A DNA stretch of 64,000 nucleotides. It comes from Pontiella desulfatans. Its GTDB lineage: Bacteria; Verrucomicrobiota; Kiritimatiellia; Kiritimatiellales; Pontiellaceae. Below, piece after piece: positions 9,057 to 17,198 of this stretch. The notes under the pieces were generated by a model. That model was given only the letters and a program-made list of their open reading frames with translations. It was not told the origin of the DNA and ran no database searches. Every line of letters begins with the position of its first letter. The stretch's first letter is position 1. The translations under genes were made by a program, and so were the position numbers. The stretch covers positions 1 through 64,000 of the forward strand of contig NZ_CAAHFG010000001.1 in NCBI RefSeq assembly GCF_900890425.1, read 5' to 3'.

Positions 9057-10892
9057 ATGAAAAAACTGATGCTATTTCTGTTTGTTGGTTTGTTGGCGAC
9101 ATCCCATGCGCGCCAACCCAACGTGTTGTTCATCGTGGTGGACGACCTCGGATGGAAAGACACTGGATGCTACGGAAGCTCCTTCTATGAAACGCCGAAC
9201 GTCGATCGCCTCGCCGCCACCGGCATGCGGTTCACCGATGCCTATTCCGCCAACCCGCTTTGCTGCCCGACGCGCTCGAGCATCATGACAGGGCAATATC
9301 CGGTTCGCACCGGTTTTACTTCCGCTTCCGGACACATCGCCGGCGAGCACAAACATGCCGAAGCGCACTCGGCCTCCCCGGATCAGCGGGCCGCCGGGCC
9401 ATCGTCGATCAACTATCTGCCGCTCGAATACTATACGCTCGGCGAAGCGTTCAAGGATGCCGGCTATGCCACCGCCTTCCTCGGCAAGTGGCACATGGGC
9501 CACGATCCCTATATCCCGGAAAACCACGGCTTCGATTTTGTTGTCGGCGGCCGCGAACATCCGGGGCCGCCCGGCCTGGACGGCAACCGCAAGTTTTTCC
9601 CGCCATGGGATAAGAAAATAACACTGCCGGCCAATCCGCCTGCCGATAAGCACATCGACGACTATCTCGGCGATCGCGCCGTGGAATACATCCGTGAAAA
9701 CAAAAACAAACCCTTCTTCATGTGCTTCTGGCTATACGATGTCCACGCGCCGTTCCAGTCGAAGCCCGAGCTGGTTGAAAAGTGGAAAAAGAAAGCCGAC
9801 CCCGCCAATCCGCAGCACAGTCCCACCATGGCGGCCATGGTGGAGGTGATGGACGACAACGTCGGCCGCGTGCTTGACGCGCTGGAAAAGAACGGCATGG
9901 CCGACGACACGATCGTGATCTTCACCTCCGACAACGGGGGCAACATGTACGATGTCGCCGACGGCACCACGCCGACCAACAACGAACCGTTGCGCTCCGG
10001 CAAGGGGAACAACTATGAAGGCGGCGTGCGCATTCCGCTCATCGTCCGCTGGCCAGGAAAAACCAAGCCCGGCACGGTCAACCCTTCCGTCATCTCGACC
10101 GTCGACCACTATCCGTCGCTGCTCGAAATGACCGGGCAGCAGCAGCGCCCGCTGGATCACAAGGATGGCGTCAGCTATGTCCCCGCGCTGCAGGGCAGGG
10201 CCCACGACCGTGGCCCGACCCTCTGCGACTTCACCCACTTTGTTCCCGCAACGATGAACGTGCCCAACACGTGGATCCGCGAGGGCGACTGGAAGCTGCT
10301 GCGCTTCTGGTTCGATGGCGCCGGGCAGGAGCATCGCTATGAGCTCTACAATATGAAGGACGACATCGGCGAAACGAAGAACCTGGCTTCCGCCTATCCG
10401 GAAAAGGTTCAAACCATGGCCGCCGCGCTGGATCGCTATTTCAAGAATTCAGGTTCGCTGAAGGCCAATCGTAACGAGGCCTATAACGGAAAGACCGTCG
10501 GCGTTTGGTCGGCCAAGGGCAACGGCACCATTGCCGCGCAGGACGGCGCATTGGTGCTGGAGGCCGGGCAGCCGCAATTCGATGCCCGTACCCGCGTCAC
10601 ACCGAGTCTGGTGAGCGAAGCGTGGCTGGAGTTCGAGGCCCGCTCGGCAAAAGGAAACATCGTCAGCGTGCAGTGGACGTCGCACGGCGCACCGGATTTC
10701 GGCGTGCCCGAACGCAATGTGGCGAAGGCGCTTTCGAACGAGTGGAAGCCGTTCCGGGTCAAGATGGATTTCCCCAGCCGGATCAAGGATGTTCGTTTCG
10801 TCTTGTCGAACGAGGGCGATGTCGTGGAACTGCGGAATGTCAAACTCCTCACGCCCGATGGTTCCGTCATCACCGAATACGAATTCTATTGA
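9057..10892 (+). CDS. Type I sulfatase with C-terminal beta-sandwich, exported
   Basis: This 611-aa arylsulfatase-like enzyme has a signal peptide at residues 1-18 (LMLFLFVGLLATSHA core) and the metal site VVDDLGW (28-33). The formylglycine Cys is C69 in PLCCPTRSSIMTG, and GKWHMG follows. TSDNGG lies near residue 290. After the sulfatase domain (to about 465), a tail of about 140 residues looks like a beta-sandwich, possibly carbohydrate-binding (WLEFEARSAKGNIVSVQW). ATG 9057 is preferred to ATG 9051 because AAAGGA lies 7 bp before it. The gene ends 10 bp before the next start. Confidence 0.92.
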   Translation: MKKLMLFLFVGLLATSHARQPNVLFIVVDDLGWKDTGCYGSSFYETPNVDRLAATGMRFTDAYSANPLCCPTRSSIMTGQYPVRTGFTSASGHIAGEHKHAEAHSASPDQRAAGPSSINYLPLEYYTLGEAFKDAGYATAFLGKWHMGHDPYIPENHGFDFVVGGREHPGPPGLDGNRKFFPPWDKKITLPANPPADKHIDDYLGDRAVEYIRENKNKPFFMCFWLYDVHAPFQSKPELVEKWKKKADPANPQHSPTMAAMVEVMDDNVGRVLDALEKNGMADDTIVIFTSDNGGNMYDVADGTTPTNNEPLRSGKGNNYEGGVRIPLIVRWPGKTKPGTVNPSVISTVDHYPSLLEMTGQQQRPLDHKDGVSYVPALQGRAHDRGPTLCDFTHFVPATMNVPNTWIREGDWKLLRFWFDGAGQEHRYELYNMKDDIGETKNLASAYPEKVQTMAAALDRYFKNSGSLKANRNEAYNGKTVGVWSAKGNGTIAAQDGALVLEAGQPQFDARTRVTPSLVSEAWLEFEARSAKGNIVSVQWTSHGAPDFGVPERNVAKALSNEWKPFRVKMDFPSRIKDVRFVLSNEGDVVELRNVKLLTPDGSVITEYEFY

Positions 10893-10902
10893 GGCATTTC
10901 CG

Positions 10903-12336
10903 GTGCGTAGAATTATTTTTGCTATCATGCTGATTGCGAGCGTTGCATTCGCAAAGAAACCCAACGTGATCGTGTTCTACACCGACGACCATGGCTGGGC
11001 GGATCTGGGCATCCACGGCATGGCGGACGACGTGAAGACCCCGCACCTTGACCAGCTCGCCCGCGATGGCGTCCTCTGCAAACATGGCTATTCCACCGCG
11101 CCGCAATGCTGCCCGTCGCGCGCCGGCGTGATGACCGGGAAGTACCAGCAGCGCTTCGGCTTCGGCCATAATGGCGAGGGGCCGCTGCCGCTGGCCGAAA
11201 CCACGCTGGCCGATCGCATGCGCGCCGCCGGCTACCGCACGGGCATGGTCGGCAAATGGCATCTCGAACCCAACTGGACGTGCTCGGATTGGATCAAGGA
11301 TTCGCTGGGCGTCGGGAACGCGACGGCGAAAACAAAAATCCCGTTCAGGCAGATTCTGCCGTACTATCCGGGCAACCGCGGTTTCGACGAGTTTTTCAAG
11401 GGCGAGATGTATCGCTACTGGGCCAACTACGATCTCGACGGAAACGATCTGGAAAAAGACGGCGAGTGGAAAAACATGAAGGGCTACCGTCTCGACATCC
11501 AGACCGATGCATCGCTCGCCTTCATTGATCGCAACAAGGACGAACCGTTCTTTCTCTACTGCGCCTATTTCGCACCGCACGTGCCGATGGAGGCGACGGA
11601 AAACTATCTGTCGCGCTTCCCCGGCGAAATGCCGGAACGCCGCCGCTACGCGCTCGCCATGATTTCCGCGATGGACGACGGCGTTGGCCGAATCCGCGAG
11701 CGGTTGAAAGAGCTCAAGCTCGAGAAGGATACGTTGATCTTCGTCATCGCCGACAACGGCGCGCCGCTGAAGATCGATATGGAGGACATTCCAATCTCCT
11801 TCCCCGGTGGCGCGTGGGATGGCTCGCTCAACACGCCGTGGGTGGGTGAGAAGGGGATGGTCATGGAAGGCGGCGTCCGCGTTCCGTATATCGCGGCTTG
11901 GCCCGGAACCTTTCCGGCGGGGCAGGTCTGCGAGGATCCGGTCATCACGCTCGATGTCGCGCCGACCTGCCTGGCCGCGGCCGGCGCACCGATCCCGGCG
12001 GAACTCGACGGCGTCAACCTGATTCCGCGCTTTTCCAATGCACAAAGGCCGTTGCCCGGGCGCGATCTCTTCTGGCGTTTCTGGGGGCAGACCACCGTGC
12101 GGCGCGGCGACTGGAAATATATCTGGCTCGGCGATGGCCGCGAAATGCTCTTCGACCTTTCGAGCGAAAAGCATGAACACGAAAACCTCATTGCGAAGCA
12201 CCCGGAAAAAGCAGCGCAGCTCAAGGAGGCGCTGGTCAAATGGAACAACGAACTTAAGCCCAGGGGCATTCCCCCCGCATTGTTCAACGATCAGGAAGTC
12301 AAATGGTACAAACATTACTTAAATCTAGCGCAGTAA
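10903..12336 (+). CDS. Type I sulfatase, exported (GTG start)
   Basis: This 477-aa sulfatase starts with GTG 10903, preceded by GAGG at 10891-10894. Upstream in-frame codons lie inside the previous gene. The signal peptide is about residues 1-17 (RRIIFAIMLIASVAFA). FYTDDHGW supplies metal ligands, C69 in PQCCPSRAGVMTG is the formylglycine site, GKWHLE follows, and ADNGAP lies near 285. It is closely similar in layout to the sulfatase at 33128-34573 of locus 2 (QLA..G..., YQQRFG, FPGEM-ERRR-A-AMISA-DDGVGRI), so the two loci share a specific desulfation step. Confidence 0.92.
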   Translation: MRRIIFAIMLIASVAFAKKPNVIVFYTDDHGWADLGIHGMADDVKTPHLDQLARDGVLCKHGYSTAPQCCPSRAGVMTGKYQQRFGFGHNGEGPLPLAETTLADRMRAAGYRTGMVGKWHLEPNWTCSDWIKDSLGVGNATAKTKIPFRQILPYYPGNRGFDEFFKGEMYRYWANYDLDGNDLEKDGEWKNMKGYRLDIQTDASLAFIDRNKDEPFFLYCAYFAPHVPMEATENYLSRFPGEMPERRRYALAMISAMDDGVGRIRERLKELKLEKDTLIFVIADNGAPLKIDMEDIPISFPGGAWDGSLNTPWVGEKGMVMEGGVRVPYIAAWPGTFPAGQVCEDPVITLDVAPTCLAAAGAPIPAELDGVNLIPRFSNAQRPLPGRDLFWRFWGQTTVRRGDWKYIWLGDGREMLFDLSSEKHEHENLIAKHPEKAAQLKEALVKWNNELKPRGIPPALFNDQEVKWYKHYLNLAQ

Positions 12337-12337
12337 A

Positions 12338-12390
12338 GGAGGGGGGACATTCCTGTTCCCCTCGGGGGCTGGAACGCCCCCGCGCCGTTT
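12338..12390 (+). repeat. REP family A, copy 2 (full, diverged)
   Basis: GGAGGGGGGACATTCCTGT, then TCCCCTCGGGGGCTGG and GCCCCCGCGCC, is recognisable but the outer arm is mutated. It starts on the AAAGGAGG that looks like a ribosome binding site and ends 2 bp before the next start codon. Confidence 0.85.
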
Positions 12391-12392
12391 AC

Positions 12393-14525
12393 ATGGCATA
12401 TATCTTCAGTTTGCTTGTCTCTTTATCCGCGTTCGGGCAGGGAAGCGTTGACGATGACGTAACGCGGTTCGAATTTTCCGACGCAGCGGCTTCAACGTGG
12501 GTGAACGGCTACATCGATTCTTTTTTCACCAACCGGGTGAACATCGAAAACACGATCTTCCCCCGCGAATATCTGGCCCTATCGGATGCATGGCTTAACG
12601 GAGCAAAATGGGGCGCTCGTTCGATTCAGGAACAGCATCGAATCGTGCTGTCGGAACAGGGACTGGCGAACGATGGCTATGTGCTCACGCAGCAGCACGG
12701 CGCATCCTCGCACGACCACGGGTGGCCGTTCCCGCATTGGGTGCAGGTGCCGTACAAAAACGGGTTCCGTGGCACCACCGCCGGTTGGCATTTCTATGAT
12801 GAACCGAAAGGGTGGGAAATCTGCTATGCACCTGCCCGAGGTGCTGCCCCCGAGCATTTCGGAGAGGCTGCGTCCAAAACGTGGACGCTGGATGATCTTG
12901 CGTCCGAAGGAATTTTCGAAGAGAGGCATGCCTGGAAACTTAAGGTGTCGGGCAAGCTGCCGACCCTCACCAGTCCGGAAGGGGTGGAGCTGGATTCCTT
13001 TAATTGTCCCTTCATTCAGATCCGTTGGCATGCTGAAGGAAATGCGTACTCGGTGCGCCCGGTGTTGGAGTGGAAGTGCGAGGGCGATACGGACTGGAGC
13101 GACAAGCGACGGATGGAATTCTCGGCAGACACCATCGAACCCTATAGTTCGGATACGGGCATGTTTCATTCGATCCTGTCTCTACATGAGCGTCCCGAGT
13201 GGAATGGAAAAATTACCCGCATTCGTTTCCGGTTCGGGGGGCTTGAAAAAGGGCGTACGCTTTTTGTTCGCTCGATCTTCACGCATTGGGACACGCGCCA
13301 TCTCGTCAACAACTCCATCTACATCAAGGCGGCCTATGAATATTTCCGATGGACGGGCGACGCTGAATTTCTCAAGCAGCAAATGCCCCGCCTGCGCACG
13401 GCGATGAAGTACATGATGGAAGAGGGCAATGGCCGCGCGCTGAACCATATCCGTTGCACATGGCACGGGCACGACGGCCGGCCGGGTTATACCGTCAACG
13501 CCGATGGAACCAAGACCTTCCACGTTGGCCACGGCAAGGGGGGAAATTATTGGGATCTGCTGCCGTTTGGCTGGGACGACATGTATACCACCACGCATTA
13601 TTACGCAGCGCTCCTTGCCATGGCGGAACTCGAGGATGTCACAGGCGGCGATGCGCAGGCATTGCGCATGCATGCCGGCGCTGTGAAGAAAACCGCAAAT
13701 GAAAAGTTTTTTGACAATAAAGCCGGACGCTTTGTGGGCACCATCGATGCCGATGGAATTCCTCACGACTATGGGTTCACCTTCGTCAACCTGGAGGCGA
13801 TCCACTATGGCATTGCGAATGATGCGAATGCGAAACGGATCATGGAATGGATCGGTGGAAAACGCAGTGTCGAGGGCGACACCTCAACGGGGGCGGACAT
13901 CTACACCTACCGTCTTGCGCCGCGGGCGACCACGAAGCGCAATGTTGAATGGTATTCCTTCGCATGGACGGGGCCGGAGACGTTGCCGTTCGGCGGGCAG
14001 GTGCAGGATGGCGGCGCGGTGCTCGGTTTTTCGTTCTACGATGTCATGAGCCGCATCAAGACGCTCGGTGCGGACAACGCCTGGGAGCGCCTGATGGAAA
14101 TCCGGGCATGGGATGAAGAAGTGCAGGCCTACGGCGGTTACCGCAAATATTATGGCGATGGCAAGGGTGGCACCACGCTGCAGGGCGGCGGTACGGCCGG
14201 CGGTGTCGGCATCGATTTCGAGTTCACCGAAAGCAGCATGCTCTCGGCGGTCGTCCCCTTCGGTTTCATGGGGCTGCGGCCCGATGGCCAGATGCTCAAC
14301 ATCGAACCCAACCTGCCCAAGGATTGCCCGCAAATGACCGTGCGCAATCTCCTTTATCAAGGCGTGCCGATGGATGTGACGGTTTCGGAATCCAGCATTA
14401 AGCTGGTCGTGAAATCCGAGCCTGCAACTTCCTTTAAAATTAAGTTTAGAAACGAAGAGTTGCACATCAAAGGAGCGGGGACATTCCTGTCCCCGTCGGG
14501 GGCTGGAAAGCCCCCGCTCCGTTAG
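12393..14525 (+). CDS. Secreted six-hairpin glycosidase-like protein
   Basis: This 710-aa exported protein has a signal peptide MAYIFSLLVSLSAFG at residues 1-15. The middle (about 310-560) has the alternating helical pattern of (alpha/alpha)6 glycosidases (NNSIYIKAAYEYFRWTGD, LRTAMKYMMEEGNG, AALLAMAELEDV). The end resembles the beta-sandwich after such barrels (LNIEPNLPKDCPQMTVRNLL). I cannot assign a GH family. An in-frame ATG at 12303 would add 30 residues, partly antisense to function and encoded by REP copy 2, so ATG 12393 is preferred although its ribosome binding site is displaced by the REP. The last 17 or so codons and the stop come from REP copy 3. Confidence 0.7.
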   Translation: MAYIFSLLVSLSAFGQGSVDDDVTRFEFSDAAASTWVNGYIDSFFTNRVNIENTIFPREYLALSDAWLNGAKWGARSIQEQHRIVLSEQGLANDGYVLTQQHGASSHDHGWPFPHWVQVPYKNGFRGTTAGWHFYDEPKGWEICYAPARGAAPEHFGEAASKTWTLDDLASEGIFEERHAWKLKVSGKLPTLTSPEGVELDSFNCPFIQIRWHAEGNAYSVRPVLEWKCEGDTDWSDKRRMEFSADTIEPYSSDTGMFHSILSLHERPEWNGKITRIRFRFGGLEKGRTLFVRSIFTHWDTRHLVNNSIYIKAAYEYFRWTGDAEFLKQQMPRLRTAMKYMMEEGNGRALNHIRCTWHGHDGRPGYTVNADGTKTFHVGHGKGGNYWDLLPFGWDDMYTTTHYYAALLAMAELEDVTGGDAQALRMHAGAVKKTANEKFFDNKAGRFVGTIDADGIPHDYGFTFVNLEAIHYGIANDANAKRIMEWIGGKRSVEGDTSTGADIYTYRLAPRATTKRNVEWYSFAWTGPETLPFGGQVQDGGAVLGFSFYDVMSRIKTLGADNAWERLMEIRAWDEEVQAYGGYRKYYGDGKGGTTLQGGGTAGGVGIDFEFTESSMLSAVVPFGFMGLRPDGQMLNIEPNLPKDCPQMTVRNLLYQGVPMDVTVSESSIKLVVKSEPATSFKIKFRNEELHIKGAGTFLSPSGAGKPPLR
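14472..14523 (+). repeat. REP family A, copy 3 (full), encodes a C-terminus
   Basis: This is a consensus copy with outer arms GGAGC/GCTCC, hairpin GGGGACA/TGTCCCC and hairpin GGGGGCT/AGCCCCC. It is read through by the upstream gene and contributes GAGTFLSPSGAGKPPLR before TAG at 14523-14525. Confidence 0.93.
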
Positions 14526-14536
14526 AACAGGAAACA

Positions 14537-14560
14537 GGAGCGGGGACATTCTTGTCCCCG
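14537..14560 (+). repeat. REP family A half-copy flanking RAYT (left)
   Basis: Only the first hairpin half, GGAGCGGGGACATTCTTG followed by TCCCCG, is present, 16 bp before the RAYT start codon. Confidence 0.85.
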
Positions 14561-14576
14561 ACATTGAAAAAGGATA

Positions 14577-15191
14577 ATGAAGTTCCTAAATCCATATGCC
14601 GAAATCGAGATGCACAAGAACCATCTGCCGCACTGGCAGCAGGGCGAAGCTTTCGTTTTTGCGACATGGCGTTTGGCCGATTCGATTCCGCAATCACGGT
14701 TGTCGGAATGGATGGAACTCCGCACTGCATGGCTGAGGCACCATCAACAACCATGGGATGAAGAGACTGAGCAGCAATACCACAAGCGCTTTTCGCGTAA
14801 GCTGGATGAATGGCTGGATGAAGGGTGTGGAGCATGCGTTTTGAAAGTTCCTTCAACTGCGGCCATAGTCGCGAATGCGTTGTTGCATTTCGATAGGGAG
14901 CGTTACGAACTCGAATCCTATGTGGTGATGCCGAATCACGTTCATGTCCTTTTCCGACCGTTGGAAAAGCATAAGCTGGAGGATATCATCAAGTCATGGA
15001 AGGGGTTCACGGCGCGGGAAATCAATAAGGTGTTGGGCACGAGAGGTACGCTATGGCAATCCGATTATTGGGATCGCCTGATTCGTAATGAACGCCATTT
15101 GTTCAAGTGCCGGGAATATATCCGCAAGAATCCGATAAAGGCAAAATTGTGCGAAGGTCAATTTTTGTTGTTTGAAAAGGAGCATGGTTAA
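14577..15191 (+). CDS. REP-associated tyrosine transposase (RAYT, Y1/HUH)
   Basis: This 204-aa member of the IS200-like Y1 superfamily has the HUH motif H121-V-H123 in VVMPNHVHVLF and a single catalytic tyrosine Y181 in KCREYIRKNP. RAYTs are single-copy, non-self-mobile relatives of IS200 transposases that cleave REP palindromes as single strands. AAAGGA lies 4 bp before the ATG. A direct half-REP lies just upstream and an inverted half-REP just downstream (15197-15222), with full copies on both outer sides (14472-14523, 15236-15287). The gene splits the sulfatase operon but keeps its direction, so readthrough is possible. Confidence 0.92.
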   Translation: MKFLNPYAEIEMHKNHLPHWQQGEAFVFATWRLADSIPQSRLSEWMELRTAWLRHHQQPWDEETEQQYHKRFSRKLDEWLDEGCGACVLKVPSTAAIVANALLHFDRERYELESYVVMPNHVHVLFRPLEKHKLEDIIKSWKGFTAREINKVLGTRGTLWQSDYWDRLIRNERHLFKCREYIRKNPIKAKLCEGQFLLFEKEHG

Positions 15192-15196
15192 CGGTT

Positions 15197-15222
15197 GGGG
15201 ACAGGAATGTCCCCGCTCCGTT
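15197..15222 (-). repeat. REP family A half-copy flanking RAYT (right, inverted)
   Basis: GGGGACAGGAATGTCCCC followed by GCTCCGTT is the inverted counterpart of the left half-copy, starting 6 bp after the RAYT stop. Confidence 0.85.
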
Positions 15223-15235
15223 AGTTTGTGAAATA

Positions 15236-15287
15236 GGAGCGGGGACATTCTTGTCCCCGTCGGGGGCTGGAAAGCCCCCGCTCCGTT
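15236..15287 (+). repeat. REP family A, copy 4 (full)
   Basis: This is a consensus copy, differing from copy 3 by one base in the first loop (TTCT versus TTCC). It ends 16 bp before the next sulfatase start. Confidence 0.93.
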
Positions 15288-15302
15288 AGAATGGAAATGA
15301 CG

Positions 15303-17198
15303 ATGAAAAATATTTTTGTAGCGTTGATTGTAATAAGCGCCTTTTTGGCAAGGGCCGCCGAGAAACCTAACATCCTGCTGATTGTCGTGGACGACATGGG
15401 GTGGTCGGATGTGGGGTGCTTCGGCGGCGAGATCGATACGCCAAACCTCGATCGGCTCGCTGCGGGCGGTGTGCGGTTTTCCGACTATCGCGTAAACCCG
15501 ATGTGCGTGGTGACGCGCACGAGCCTGATGACCGGGCACACGCACAGCCAGTCCGACAACTACCGCCGCTCGCTTCCCATTGCGAAGTTGATGCAGCAGG
15601 CGGGCTATGCAACCTCGATCTCGGGCAAGTGGCACCAACCCGGTAATCCGCTGGATGCCGGCTTCGATTCGTTCTACGGCTTCCTGCACGGCGCAATCAA
15701 TTGCTTGACGGGCTGTGCCGAAGGCCAGAACAATCCCCAGATCCAGCGCGGCCGCGATAAGCCTGCGCCTGTGCCGGACGGATGGTATTCCACCGATGCG
15801 TTCACCGACGATGCGATCGGGCAGATTGATTCCGCCGTTGCCGACGGCAAGCCCTTCTTTACCTATCTGGCGTTCAACGCGCCCCACACACCACTGCACG
15901 CCTATGAGAAGGATGTCGAAAAATATTACGACCGCTATGAGGCGGGGTGGGAAACGCTGCGCAAGAAACGCTTTGCCCGGATGAAGGCGATGGGGTTGAT
16001 CGACGATCGCTATGTTGACACCCCGCCCAACGGCGAGGTGCGGCGCTGGAACGAGATGTCGGTCGCGACCCAAAAGCAGGAGGCGCGTCGCATGGCGGCC
16101 TATGCAGGCATGCTCGACCGCGTCGATCAAAACATTGGCCGCGTGCTGGAACACCTTCGGAAAAAAGGGTTGGAGAAGGATACGTTGGTGATCTTCTTTT
16201 CGGATAACGGCGGGGCCTACAGCAACGGCGATATCCAAACCTACGATGCGCAGATTCCCTGGCATAAAAACAGCCGGCCGTATTGTTCCAACGGCTGGAG
16301 CTATCTGAAAAACACGCCGTGGCGTTGGTATAAATCGTCGGCGGAGGAGGGCGGGGTTTCGTCGCCGCTCATCGTGCGCTGGCCGAAAGGGCTCAAGGGG
16401 AAACCCGGCAGTATTCAGAAACAGCGGCTGCACGTGACGGATCTCTATCCAACCTTCCTCGCACTCGCGGGCGCGGACTATCCGGAAAAAGACGGCGACC
16501 GCAAATTGGAGCCGCTCTATGGCGGCTCGATGCTTCCGGCTTTCCGCAATCCCTCGCTGCCGGAACACGCGGTGCACGATGAAATTTTCTGGGCGTTCAA
16601 CTTCACCGGCAAGGGCATGCTGAAAGGCGATTGGAAAATCTCGAGCATCAGCGACGGGCCGTGGCGGCTCTACAACGTGAACAAAGATCCATGCACCACG
16701 CAAGACCTCGCCGCCGCGATGCCGGAAAAGCTCAAATACATGAACGATGCCTGGTTTGCGTTCGCCAACAACCACACCAAAATGTCCAAGGATTGGAAGC
16801 AGCCGCTCAAGGATTATCAGGAAGGGTGGGGCTTCCACCGTATCCGCATGGTGTTGCCCGCGTACGAATCGGCCATTCCGCATATGGCCGAGGAAAATGT
16901 GCCGACGGATACCGATCTGACCTTTAATTTTTCCGCACCGCTCAGCTTCGAAAAGACGAAGGGCAAAGCCATCCGGCTTTATGCGGTGGGCGCCGACGAC
17001 GAGGTGGTTTGGCAGGCCGATCCGGAACCCGGCCACGCAGCGGAAGGAAAGACATCGATCACGTTCGATCTGCCGCAACTGAAACCGGACACCACCTACT
17101 ATCTGCTCGCGGACGCGGGCTGGATCACCTTGGGCGGCAAACGCGCCGGGCCGATCAACGACGGGGCCTATTGGTATCGATTTAGGACAGGAAAATGA
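15303..17198 (+). CDS. Type I sulfatase with atypical CVVTR motif, exported
   Basis: This 631-aa sulfatase-family protein has a signal peptide at 1-18 (NIFVALIVISAFLARA) and metal site VVDDMGW. The formylglycine position C68 lies in PMCVVTRTSLMTG, with Val where Pro (or Ala) normally stands. GKWHQPG and FSDNGGAY are intact. The domain ends near 510. The remaining 120 residues have an Ig-like pattern (LTFNFSAPLSFEKTKGKAI, LKPDTTYYLLAD). ATG 15303 is preferred over 15291 because TGGAAA precedes it at proper spacing. Its stop overlaps the next ATG (ATGA). Confidence 0.88.
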   Translation: MKNIFVALIVISAFLARAAEKPNILLIVVDDMGWSDVGCFGGEIDTPNLDRLAAGGVRFSDYRVNPMCVVTRTSLMTGHTHSQSDNYRRSLPIAKLMQQAGYATSISGKWHQPGNPLDAGFDSFYGFLHGAINCLTGCAEGQNNPQIQRGRDKPAPVPDGWYSTDAFTDDAIGQIDSAVADGKPFFTYLAFNAPHTPLHAYEKDVEKYYDRYEAGWETLRKKRFARMKAMGLIDDRYVDTPPNGEVRRWNEMSVATQKQEARRMAAYAGMLDRVDQNIGRVLEHLRKKGLEKDTLVIFFSDNGGAYSNGDIQTYDAQIPWHKNSRPYCSNGWSYLKNTPWRWYKSSAEEGGVSSPLIVRWPKGLKGKPGSIQKQRLHVTDLYPTFLALAGADYPEKDGDRKLEPLYGGSMLPAFRNPSLPEHAVHDEIFWAFNFTGKGMLKGDWKISSISDGPWRLYNVNKDPCTTQDLAAAMPEKLKYMNDAWFAFANNHTKMSKDWKQPLKDYQEGWGFHRIRMVLPAYESAIPHMAEENVPTDTDLTFNFSAPLSFEKTKGKAIRLYAVGADDEVVWQADPEPGHAAEGKTSITFDLPQLKPDTTYYLLADAGWITLGGKRAGPINDGAYWYRFRTGK